Positions 11,531 through 21,329 of a stretch of 64,000 nucleotides of DNA are shown in pieces (position 1 is the first letter of the stretch; every line of letters begins with the position of its first letter). Position numbers and translations under genes: made by a program. A model generated the notes under the pieces. That model searched no databases, was not told where the DNA came from, and worked only from the letters and a program-made list of their open reading frames with translations. The DNA lies in the NCBI GenBank assembly GCA_011109175.1, contig RDEW01000082.1, positions 1 through 64,000 of the forward strand, in the 5' to 3' direction. This DNA comes from Dicyema japonicum. Lineage: Eukaryota; Dicyemida; Rhombozoa; Dicyemidae.

Positions 11531-13180
11531 CCTTTTCCGGGTTATTTCAGTCATAGGAAGGTTGGAGGGAGAGGCTATCCACATAGGTGGGGTCCCAGGC
11601 AAGGTAGTTGTTCCGCCGACTCCAATTAGATAGGAAATCCGGACACCTCAAGTCCCCAAGCAATTCCTCCGTTGATTGCGGTGTGTCTTGGACTCGTTCC
11701 AGCACTCCTCCGGCATGAAAGAGCGTGAAATTTTTTCGCGTCGACCATTCCTCCACATCTACAGTGATGTAGCATGCAAACATCCATTCCGAGGAGGAAG
11801 GAAACCCTAATCCTAGTCACGTCGTCATTCAATAGTGTCCCAAGTGAGTTGCATAGTAATGCTCTGAGGCAGTCACGATGTGGATGCAGAAACCAGGCAA
11901 GCCAGACGATGCTGGTCAAGCTCAGGATCTTCGAGCATAAAAGATTATCCCATTCACGTTGTTTAGTAGCGTTCTTCGGGAATCTCACACTCTGTGCGTC
12001 CAGACTTACCGAGCCATGCATACCACTGTTCAGAGTCTGATCCATTAATGTAGCATGGGATCTGTCGTGTGAGACCACTGGAAGCAAATGTCGAAGATAA
12101 AAATTCCGGGAGGACGATTCTAGTAGTGAGCATATTCCGATTCCTCTCATAAGTTCAGTGGGGTATTGATTGCTGATGGTGTACAATCAATGCACAAGGA
12201 AAAGTAGGGAACCAAGGGGGTCGCCTTGTTGGACTTCAGTTGGATTCGATGATGTTGTCCGATGATCAGAGTGCATGGGAAACTATATGAGAGTTTCACC
12301 ATTCTGCTAATTTCCGGGATCCTGGAGATGCTAGCTTCTATGATTATATCTCTGCGGATGTCCAGTTTGAATATTATAGCATTCGTGGTGTCTGGCAGAC
12401 TGAAACCAAAGTTCAGGATTGAGTGGATTACTGCCTCGTAGCCATGATGAATTCCAACCCCAAATTGAGTAGGGTTCAGTTGGGGCTTATAGTCTCGCTC
12501 GCTGCTCTGGCAGCAATTTTCGCCTTCAGGCGCTTGAATACGTTGCTTTGGTCCACCAAAAGGTTTTCTAAAGACGATCAGTTTGGATGCAAAAAGGAGT
12601 TCTCTGGCAAAGTCGGAGATATCAGCCCGAAGAATGCGGTCTGTAAGGGTCTTTATCCAATTAATGAAAAAGTTCCCCATATCAGCGGTTGTGGCAGGAG
12701 TAAAGTCTTTCATATGGCTCGGACGTAGGCCATTCAAATCAGCACTGCAGTTTTTTGTGGAGGATGAAATAGCAGATCTTATATCACTTGTGGTGGTTAC
12801 CAAATGTGGAATGTCCTTCCTAATTTCTGTCTCGTGTAGATGCGACGGGGTGGGTAGGTGTTTTTAGACGGTGAGCTCGGGTTTTCGTTAGTTGGTGAAA
12901 GAACCTTGTCGTTGCTGGAGAGCGAGTCCAGGGCTTCCCGAATGTCCTCGACTATGATATTCTTATTCACTTTTTGAATAGATCCCATTTGTCTTTCTTG
13001 ATCATTGATGATGGAGGTGAATGATCAGCGATTGGCAGCTATTAGACACGCCGACCTTGGGATCCTGAGTGAAACAAGCTGGTTCAAACGGCGTAGGCAT
13101 TCATCCGTGTTAGAGAAGTCCAGGACAAACCCAGAGGAGGGATCCTTCAGCCCACTGTGATTCCCAAGACATGAGGGCAT
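11531..13180 (-). mobile_element. LINE-A, near full-length RT region, decayed
   Basis: Longest LINE-A copy, minus strand. In order from 13,170: a pre-RT segment (FSNTDECLRRLNQLVS), LSSNDKVLSP at about 12,930, NGLRPSHMKDF at 12,730, then LNPTQFGVGIHHGYEAVIHS (about 12,490-12,440), a palm A-like segment with FKLDIR, and the C-terminal zinc motif with HALSCRRSAGTSPRHTA (about 11,720). Frameshifts occur at several points. The plus-strand frames at 11,774-12,867 are shadows. LINE-A lacks a recognisable endonuclease in this window. Confidence 0.75.
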
Positions 13181-13515
13181 AACCACTTAGGCAGAAGTAC
13201 TTCTTGTTATCTTCTAGTACCCAACGTGTTTAAAATTTGGGAAATGGGAACATTTTATACCGAATTTCCTCTTGTTTGCTATGGAACAGATAAGACAGAG
13301 AAAGACATGTGGCAAGTAAAGTTTATTACGTCCACTTTCAGTTCATTGTCGTTCTTTCTGGAAGTGAGGTTTACTATTTTAATCGAGACTCAAAAAGCGT
13401 CCCACTAGAACAACATTAGTTAATTGGTGGTTGAAGTGGTGACGCACTTCTATTGACCAGAATGCCTATTCGGCTTTTGGTGGATAAAAGAATTTATTTT
13501 TATGAGCATGGATAA
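13177..13515 (+). CDS. Unrecognised gene, 3-prime part, short introns
   Basis: Three or four exons joined by GT..AG introns at 13,197-13,217 (21 nt), 13,316-13,341 (26 nt) and possibly 13,419-13,436 (18 nt). They give a continuous C-terminus of about 95 residues ending at TAA 13,513-13,515. Readable parts are VFKIWEMGTFYTEFPLVCYG, then FIVVLSGSEVYYFNRDSK, then LLVDKRIYFYEHG. The alternating hydrophobic pattern suggests beta strands, perhaps part of a propeller or PH-like fold, but I do not recognise the family. The 5-prime end abuts LINE-A at 13,180, so the gene may be truncated. The 18-nt intron is the weakest step. Confidence 0.35.
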
Positions 13516-13654
13516 AGTGATGTGGTCAGGATACAGTAGATTTTATGAACAAGGGAAGCGACGGGTTTATGGTTTAAATTTCACCAGCAAACGAATGATT
13601 CTTTAAGTAAAAACCATTCAGGAAAAAATAGAAAAGAAAAAAAGTAAAGATAAA

Positions 13655-14242
13655 TTATTTCGATTTATGGCCAGTCTTCTTATCGACAAACACATACTCA
13701 TCCATTTCATTATCGACTGGCATGACAAAAAAGTCGTTATTATCAGTGAAATGGGAGTCTGAAGATTCCTCAGCATATGTTGGGTCATTTTTTTGAGAAA
13801 ATCCAGTGTAGGGACCAAAATTATCGAAGGAGGTTAGTAACAGCTCATTCATTGTGACAACACAAAAATCTAATACTTCATCGTCGAATTTTGGTATTTC
13901 TCTATTGACTAGCATTTTTTCTATAATAATACCACGTGACCAACCTTGATGCATAAAAAACTCAAGTTTTGCTAGATATTCTGCGTTGTATTCTTTCAGT
14001 TTCTGAGAAGATGTACGCAGATAATTGATGTATTTGATAGAATTGCCCAGTATCAGTCTACGTGAAGGCTTGATGTGAGATATTTCGGAAACCTTATTTT
14101 TGTCGGTGGGAAGTAGTTTAAACATTTTTTTGAAACTGGCTGACAAGATTTGTGAATTCTTTCTTTGCCTTGAGTTTTTGACTTCATTAGCTGTCAAGAA
14201 TTTATCTTCAGAATTGCTATCGTCCTGGTTTGGGTTTATCAT
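13655..14242 (-). CDS. bHLH transcription factor, TAL/SCL-like
   Basis: Minus-strand frame of 195 codons; ATG at 14,242 (MINPNQDD), stop at 13,655. Residues about 22-75 form a bHLH: basic NSRQRKNSQ, helix 1 ILSASFKKMFKLLP, helix 2 SRRLILGNSIKYINYL, close to TAL1/LYL/NHLH domains. Two 24-nt GT..AG stretches, 14,069-14,092 (in the loop) and 13,921-13,944, keep the frame. Removing the first gives a loop of normal length, so both are probably introns and the mature protein is about 179 aa. The basic region has Gln where most E-box binders have the Glu that contacts CA, so specificity may be altered. The acidic, Ser/Asp-rich C-terminus could activate transcription. Nuclear function inferred from the fold. 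Confidence 0.6.
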   Translation of the reverse strand: MINPNQDDSNSEDKFLTANEVKNSRQRKNSQILSASFKKMFKLLPTDKNKVSEISHIKPSRRLILGNSIKYINYLRTSSQKLKEYNAEYLAKLEFFMHQGWSRGIIIEKMLVNREIPKFDDEVLDFCVVTMNELLLTSFDNFGPYTGFSQKNDPTYAEESSDSHFTDNNDFFVMPVDNEMDEYVFVDKKTGHKSK

Positions 14243-14249
14243 TAAGCTC

Positions 14250-15770
14250 TAAATTACATCAAATAATATAATGATGCAACCGGTTCACAAATTATACTAT
14301 TTTTATCAAATTAATTAAATCTTTTATATTTACTAACAAATACAAAATATTTACAACAAAGTAATGTTTTCTTTATTTACTTATTTATTAACACCAAGCT
14401 TAGGTGTAACACAATCTTTGGTGTAAGGCTAAAATTTCAAAAAATGGCATTATATGACATCTCAATTTCGAAAAATGGCATTTATGGCATATAAAAATGA
14501 ATTACCTTTTTCCATCCAACATTGTCGGGAGCGCGATAGACACACTGTATGCCATGGAAAAAACAATGAGGGCAAAGGTAAAAAAAATAAGAAGCGCTAC
14601 GCGATCAATTCACGTTCTACCTCATTGTTGTTGAGACAATTGGAGGAATAAATGGAGGTAACTAAAGAAACTTGGAAGCCTAGCTACACTAAAAAGCCAC
14701 GACGCACGTAATACTCGGTGGCTTCTCCGATTGACCTCTGTTGCGATCCCGAGAGGCAACTCAAATCGATTAGGTTGACGGGACCACTTTTGATTGATTT
14801 ATTTTTGTGTTTTATTGATTACAAATTATAAAACTATTATGTAATTTTTAAAATTATAGTTATGAAAATTTTTCTTTTTCTCGAGATTTTTGAGCGTTTT
14901 GTGTAATTTTGTAAATCAATAGTGCAAGTTATAGTATAATTAGATAAACCTTGATAGAGAAAATTATTTTATTTTTAACTGCAAAAACACTTGAACTAGT
15001 TCTTTTCATTCGGAATTGAAAACCAACTATATAAGCTAACTCCATTTTTTAAGCGATACGATACGGATCAACGTGGTCAGTGATCTACTTCCATGGTAAA
15101 CAAACATATTCTTCAATATGTTGGCACCAGTACGAAAAAGTTTATCAGGCTGATCGCGCAGTTTGCAGGACTGCAGAAGATAGATCCTAATAACACGAAG
15201 CTTTTATGTGCTTCCGATAATTAAAAAGAATTAGACTCAGAAATTCAGGAGCCCCAATTAACAATAAAATTTCAAAAATATATTTTTTACCTCTTCTAAC
15301 TCGGAAATCACTCCCACGTGCTCCCAAGAATGATTTGACGGCAGAAAAACAAGTTAAGTTTCATTTTATTTAATGATTCGATCTTTTATAAGTCGGGGAA
15401 ATAGAATTATGCAGTTGGGATACACTAAGCATTAATAATTTTAGATGATAAAGACATTTTTCGCAATAAAAGTACATCACTGCTCAATCTTTGCAGTACT
15501 GAATCTGCCACTGCAAAGCTCCGCCAAGTATGGCCAACCATTCCAGGCATTCTAGATAGCCTGCTACGTACCTGAAGGACTACCTGCCTCGCCCATCTGC
15601 CACAACGCTCTCGGATATGGCAAGAATTACATTCATACCATCAGGTAACGCAAGTGACCCTTCTTCTTTTTTCCTTTCAACGTTTTTGCCAACTCGAGAG
15701 AGTTTTAACGGCACCGAATTTGAAAGCACGTTGCATGTTTTTTTGTTTGTTAAATAAAGTGGGCTCGTTG
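14250..15770. other. Intergenic; unresolved exon-like string
   Basis: AT-rich spacer. 15,255-15,345 resembles the right arm of the 9222-10,158 TIR element. 15,490-15,650 has exon-like composition, with strings such as LPASPICHNALGYGKNYIHT, but I could not join it into a sensible gene. The frame at 14,454-14,651 is not recognised. Confidence 0.3.
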
Positions 15771-15772
15771 TG

Positions 15773-16093
15773 ATGAGTAATCTTTTTGACGAGGATGAGT
15801 ATTCATTGACTTAAAATTATTAGTTTTGATGACGAGGATAACAATTTGATCGAAGATGACATGGAAATTGAAGAGACCATTGACATCGATGCTACCCAGG
15901 ACGTAGAACTACGAAAAGATAACAAAGACAGGGCAGTTCCTATTATGCAGAGAACCACTACGCCATTCATGACAAAATATGAGCGTGCTCGTATTATTGG
16001 GATACGTGCACAACAAATAGCGTATTTAATCATCATTGTAACTTAGAATGTGTGCCCCAATCCTGAGTGAAAATTGGATCTGAGATCGACCCG
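15773..16093 (+). pseudogene. POLR2F: RPB6 (RNA polymerase I/II/III common subunit), truncated
   Basis: RPB6 is shared by RNA polymerases I, II and III. Exon 1 is 15,773-15,798, intron 15,799-15,823 (25 nt), exon 2 is 15,824-16,021, intron 16,022-16,046 (25 nt), exon 3 from 16,047. The joined product starts MSNLFDEDDFDD, has the family's acidic N-terminus, and then the diagnostic TTTPFMTKYERARIIGIRAQ and QIAMCAPIL. After that the frame is off by one base (SEIDP can be read in another frame), and the conserved C-terminus (IPIIIRRYLPDG-like) is not found before the following repeat-like sequence. Either a decaying copy or a locus damaged by insertion or assembly error; RPB6 is essential, so an intact copy should exist elsewhere. 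Confidence 0.7.
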
Positions 16094-16094
16094 C

Positions 16095-17738
16095 CATGTG
16101 GACCATAGTTAATTGTCACTGACATTTAATGTTTTTTTAATCATAAATTTTGTATGATTATCTTTATGTGTAACTTACATGATTTCGTGGTGTCCTTGGT
16201 ACTTCTGGTTGTGGAGGTGGAGTCCCACCGTCTCAATTATTCCTATTTATTAGTTGTCTTTTAATGGACCCCGGATATACCCGAGATTAGTTTATTTAGT
16301 TCCCCCAATCTGAGTGGAATGTATTCTTCCCAGAATCAAATCCTTTTCAGGTATCCATCATTATTGGGACTCCTCTACTGGTGTAGGAAGAAGGGGATTA
16401 TTGAATGTCGTCCATGTACTGGGGTTCTCCTGAGTTAGTGGATCCTATGACTCTTCTAGGAATAGAAGGTAAAGAACATAATATCCTTTGACCAAGTATG
16501 TAGCAGTGTGGGAATCGAGAACAGTTAAATGCGATCGACAGAATAGCCACTACGTGGTCCTTCATGTTGTTTCTTCTGATAATTTGTCAATTTTCTGTTC
16601 TTCAGAAATAGTAGTTACCGAAGAGAAAAATTCCATAAGATTGACCATCATCAGCATTAATTCCCTCTATCTCTTGACAGCTCGAGCACGATTTGTTACT
16701 TATGTCAGCTCTTACAGATTAACCATATTAAAATATCGTCTTTGTCTAGGATTTACACTCGATCATTAGTCAATCATTAGAATTCAGACGGTCATAATAT
16801 ACATGATGTTGCCTTGACAACTATTGTGGGCGGAGATATTAAAGGTGTGAAATACCAGGCAAAAACGGTTCCAATCTCTGTTGAACAGTAGAAAACTCTA
16901 ATTCTCAGTACATAGAAAACCCTAACCATTCAATTTAACTTTTCTGGTCCCCTATTGATTTTTGCGGCCATCAGATTTATCTATTTGCTCTCTGGATCAT
17001 CCACCTTTGATGTCACTTTGTTAACAGCCATCGGTTTTCATTACTTGAAAGGACTGGGAGTCAATAATAAAAAATAACTAATTGATCCCAGTCTGACAAG
17101 GTGAGGTCAAAACCGATTGGAATAAAAACTTGAACCACTCTCCATAACGGAGTGCGGAGTGAGTCTTCTCGTATCTCGGATACAGATACAGATAACATGA
17201 TTTATTCGCAAAACCCCAACTAACTAAAACAAGGTAAGAGCAATTAACTAAATAGGAAAGCCAAGATTTGGGGTCGTCTCTATCGGGGCACTCTCATGAG
17301 ACACCGTATGTCTCTTCTCCGTAAAAAGCCCCAATTACAATGCGAGTTTCCACAAGCAATGTAATAAATCACCGATTCTTCTCGTATTTCTTTCGTATTC
17401 GTCATCACTTCAGATGCTAAATCCAATCCATGTGCTTCAATTTAGTTTCGTTTATAATTAGAAGTTCCATCTGGATCGTGCTGGCTATAGCAACCAGCAC
17501 TGAGGCCCGTTTCCGAAGAGAACGGGCATTAATCAGAGTTATCCTGACTACTTCTGGTTTTTTCGGTGGCTGCCCTCTCTTCTTAAGAGCACCACTCTCT
17601 TCTCTGTGTTGAAGCTTCTTACTGTTTCTTTTTTAGAAGGTTTCTTATTATATGTCGTATTCCAGCCAGTCTCTATCTCGGATGGTTTTTCGATGTATTT
17701 AATAAGGATAAAGTAATGGTGTCAAACATGCGTCCCGC
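16095..17738. other. Repetitive intergenic sequence
   Basis: 16,190-16,450 has tail-like strings reminiscent of the LINE/SINE ends (accccggatatacccgag) but is too diverged to name. 17,085-17,170 (aaaaccg...ctccataacgga) is repeated at 31,055-31,115. No supported exon; the frame at 16,488-16,769 is not recognised. Confidence 0.3.
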
Positions 17739-18062
17739 ATGCGAACCTTGACAAGCATAAATGTGGTCCAATTTAATGACTATAAAACACAAAAAATAAT
17801 TTTATTATTTTTTATATTTTTTAAATTTTTTAATAGTATCTGTAAATTTTGTTTGCCGATGTCACGTGCTTCTTCTGGAACTAAGAAACGGTGTTTGAAA
17901 GATGAACGGAGAGTGTTTCAAGATAAATGGGAACTGTCTATTTTTGACAACGGTGGATGGAAAATACATTGTTTGATATGCAACAAGTTGATTGCTATAT
18001 CGAAAGAATACAACCTAAAAAAGCACTACCAATCTAATCATCCATCACACAATTATTTCTAA
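17739..18062 (+). mobile_element. hAT-type transposase N-terminus with BED-like finger
   Basis: The ORF contains SRASSGTKKRCLKDERRVFQ, DKWELSIFDNG, IHCLICNKLIAISKEYNLKK and HYQSNHPSH, that is, the C-x2-C...H-x4-H finger with the WELxYF and KEYNLKxHY signatures. These are typical of hAT-derived proteins such as GTF2IRD2, FAM200 and ZMYM-like sequences. It stops after the finger and no catalytic domain follows, so this is a fragment. Relatives lie at 34,230-34,567 and 56,187-56,641. Confidence 0.7.
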
Positions 18063-18940
18063 GGCATTAAGTTTCCTATTAACCACGAAGGTCCAATGAG
18101 TATTTCAAAGCTACTCGTTGTTACATTACTTATCCGTATAAATTGAGGCACCCACTCATGTGTAACTCCTTTCATGTCGTTGAGATGTCTTTAGGTATTG
18201 ACAAGGGTTGGTATCTTTGATTTACAAAGCAACGCTATGAGGTTGATTTCCAGGTTCCGAATCCACTATGACTTTGCTCGAAGCGGACTAGTGGAATACC
18301 ACATAAAGCTTTTTTGGACCAATTAGTCAGATCAATGTCCTGAGCTACCTCAGTCCTCGTTTTTCCATAAGGTCACGATGCCTCTATTCGGTATCCCCTT
18401 TTGTGTCAACCGATAAAAGCCTTTTAGACTCCAACTTTCCTATCCAAATCCCCTGAGTAACCAAAAAGTTGATACTTTGTTCATAAAATGAATTTAGGAA
18501 GTACATTTTGTTAATTCCTTCACTCAGATGAAACAGTTAACGATAAATTGTGAAATATATTTTAAATACTGCTGGTTATTTGAGCGAATCTCGCTCGCCA
18601 TCCTGGGAGGAAATATCCATGCAGTCAGGGCAGACGCTATATCACGTTATTAGACAAAATTAGAAATTTCGTATTTCTTCCGTTAAGGGGAGAGAAGGAC
18701 GATGTTAAGGTCCTCCTTTTTTGTCCCTTGCAACGCCAGTCTCACGGTGATTTGAATTATAAATGGAGCAAGTTGTTTCTAGCATTTAAAAAAATCTATT
18801 AGCTCTAAAAAATATTAATTTTAGCAAAATAAGAAAAATTACATAGGGGGTGCGTGGTTAGGGGGTACTATAATGCACCAGTACCCTCGGATGTGTAAAG
18901 ATGTCTCAGCGGGGTGCATGCTCGCTCTCCCTATGAAACT
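18063..18940. other. Intergenic with one LINE-A scrap
   Basis: 18,566-18,646 encodes the LINE-A C-terminal string CWLFERISLAILGGNIHAVR on the plus strand. Nothing else is recognised here. Confidence 0.45.
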
Positions 18941-18944
18941 GCAG

Positions 18945-20140
18945 TATCTGTATGGGCACTGGTCGGAAGAGCCAGACCATCATTTTAAACAAGCCTGTCG
19001 AATCAAATGAGATGTTCGATTTCAACGATACGGAGTTTCTTTTGCTTTTCTTGTCGGAGAAAAAAAGGCAAGAAGATTCAACTCAAGATCACGAGACCCG
19101 TCCGGATCCCCGCAGCTACATGTCTGGCATCCGTAATCGACGACGCACTCACGTTTAAAGACCAAGAGGCGTGACTCAAACTCCTCAGTTTCGCTCCCCT
19201 CACTTGACATCCCATTCATTGATTCAAAGGAACATAACCGGAACATCACCGGAACACAAAGTGTGACACGTGGGAACTCCCTTTCCTCGAAAATGAAGAA
19301 GAACATCCAGGTTTTCCATGTACATTCTCTCACCAAGACGGAAGTCCTCCGTTTTTTTGAATGGCTCTGACGAACTCGGAGAGAGTAAATCGTAAGCTGA
19401 AAGCGACGACTGAAGTGCTCGAACAGCTCAGACGAAATCATCCATGTTCCCGGCAGATACTGCCCATTCGTGCTCCCGGGAAATGTGCCTAGGACGATCG
19501 TCACCGAAGGCGAAGTGCTGGGCGGTATTTCGTCGTTTGCGGCGAGTAGCAGTAGGGTCTCGATGGCTTGCGCCAAGGTCACATCAAGGATCTCACAACT
19601 CAAAAAATCTGATCCGCCAAATCGCTGTCGGCAACTATTTCAGAAAACTGAACGTAAAATCCCATGCAGTATTGTCTGTCCGATAATATCTGAAGAAATT
19701 TCCCCCGTCCAACTAGTAAGGATCGGATGCGAGGCGGCGGTGCATAATACGAGGTGGTTTTTGGACAGAAAGACGAACAAAAACCACACATGGGGGTCAG
19801 GTTGGATATCTGCAATGCCTTCAATTCACTGCGGAGAGAACAAATTTTCGAAATTACAAGCAAACGAGCTTTCAACTCGGTACTACAATAGGCTATGCAT
19901 GTGCTGCATGGGCAACAAATCTAATAAAAATTCGAGAGATCCAGTCAAGAGCAATAAAATTACTGGAAAAATACACAGATAAAGAAATTGCCCCCAGAAC
20001 ACTCGAATTTATCATAGAGGCAACTGGAGGCAATTTCAGAAGAGGAGGGGGAAAAGACCCCCGTCCGTATAGAAAATGTGTGGGGTCACGGTCTGAGCAT
20101 CGAAAAAAATGGCCCGATTATTGAGAGATGCCGGGATCAA
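18945..20140 (+). mobile_element. LINE-A 5-prime and RT fragments with deletions
   Basis: Plus-strand pieces in changing frames: VLEQLRRNHP at about 19,410, then EGEVLGGISSFAAS and GLDGLRQGHIKDLT (19,510-19,600), GCEAAVHNTRWFLD at about 19,730, and palm motif A-like LDICNAFNSLRREQIFEI at 19,800-19,860. The order agrees with the minus-strand copy at 11,531-13,180. Internal deletions and stops make it inactive. The 193-codon minus-strand frame at 19,022-19,603 is a shadow. Confidence 0.6.
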
Positions 20141-20460
20141 TCGTAATTATCATAATTGATTACAATAAAGTGATATTTCGATAAATCCTTTAAAAGAGTG
20201 GCTTTGCAACTTGTAGTGAGAACAATTACTTAAAATGGATATACGAGTGAACAAAAAATGCCTTAAATCAACAACAAAAGCGTATTTAAGTTTTATTAAA
20301 ATGAGATAAAAAGAAGAGATCTTGAATCACAAGAAAAAGCGCATCTTATTACAACTGAACTAAGTGTTGGTTTCCAATGGGGCTGTTTCTGCCCTACCGG
20401 CAACTTCTTTAATTAAAAGCAGGGTTGGTAGATTTAAATCATTTGATTTTAATGACCGAT

Positions 20461-20650
20461 TAATCGGGAGCCGTTGGTCCAATGACGGATGAGTTGTTGC
20501 GAAAACTCGGAGGATTGCTTGCCAGAAAGAAAAGGGATCAACGAGAAGGGTTATGGTTAAGACAAAAGATTGGAATGGCCATACTCCGAGAGAACTCGTT
20601 TGCAATCCACGCAGCAGGCTTCCTCAACTGACATTTGTTTAATTGTTAAA
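20461..20650 (+). mobile_element. LINE-A 3-prime fragment
   Basis: Encodes ELLRKLGGLLARKKRDQREG, then WLRQKIGMAIL and FAIHAAGFLN before TGA. It is near-identical to the minus-strand copy at 47,244-47,456, and its last 50 bases recur at 60,463-60,512. A recently active subfamily is likely. Confidence 0.65.
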
Positions 20651-20697
20651 AAAATATATTAACAAAAAAAATCAACAATAAAATCATTTAATTTTTA

Positions 20698-21325
20698 ATG
20701 TCTGGAAGAAAGCGTGATGCCTTGTGGATTCACTTCGATAAACGTAATACACTCAATCCCTTAAATGTTGACCCAATTCCCATAAATGATGTCCAAGTTA
20801 TGTATAAATAATGCACAAGTAAATCTATATTTTAATTTTTTAAATTTGTTTAATTTCCCCTATTATGGTATCAACTAATACAGATATGAGAAGTCGCAAG
20901 GTTTTTATGAACGAAATTAATCAAATTAAAAGACTTTACAAAGTTAATCAAAAGAGTTGATCGAGATCATTCGATCAGTAAAAAGAGTTTGAACAGGTGT
21001 ATTCAAAAGATCGAAAGCTGTGGACTCGAGGATCCTACTTTCGGTGATCTTTACAAGACAGTAGGCCGAAAAAAGAAAAATAAAGAAGTGTTGAGTGTTG
21101 AAATGAGATCTAACAGATTAATTGAATAAAATACTTTTTTCCTAAATTATTTATTAGTATAATATATATAACTTGGACATTGGGTCAACATTTAAGGGAT
21201 TGAGTGTATTACTGGAGACCGAAGTCGAGCCAGATGCCGTAATTGCGGAAAGGAGGTACAAGGTCTCGTATATCGGATGAGGCAGCATCATTTGTTATGT
21301 CGAACTAATATTTTAATTTAAAAGG
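20698..21325 (+). mobile_element. hAT transposase BED finger, split by a MITE
   Basis: ATG at 20,698 opens SGRKRDALWIHFDK, interrupted at 20,747. After the inserted element the same frame resumes at 21,212 with TGDRSRARCRNCGKEVQGLV and RMRQHHLLC, a canonical BED finger (C-x2-C...H-x4-C). Removing 463 bp plus one TA restores one frame across the junction. The catalytic part is missing downstream, where the frame stops at about 21,322. Confidence 0.75.
20747..21209. mobile_element. Tc1/mariner-pogo-type non-autonomous element
   Basis: Ends are inverted copies (ATACACTCAATCCCTTAAAT ... with TTGACCCAAT and CCAAGTTAT) about 60 bp long, and TA is duplicated at 20,745-20,746 and 21,210-21,211. The interior (20,870-21,120) has a stop-ridden basic frame that may be the remnant of a pogo-like helix-turn-helix. 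TA target and size place it with Tc1/mariner-type elements. Confidence 0.8.
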
Positions 21326-21329
21326 AATA

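Noticed and set aside
12423-12867. Two plus-strand ORFs of about 100 codons
   Set aside because: Shadows of the minus-strand LINE-A reverse transcriptase.
16022-16046. RPB6 C-terminus reading YLIIIVT
   Set aside because: This is intron sequence; splicing 25 nt gives the conserved AMCAPI continuation.
19022-19603. 193-codon minus-strand ORF
   Set aside because: It lies antisense to recognisable LINE-A text (HIKDLT, LGGISSF) on the plus strand and has no motif of its own.
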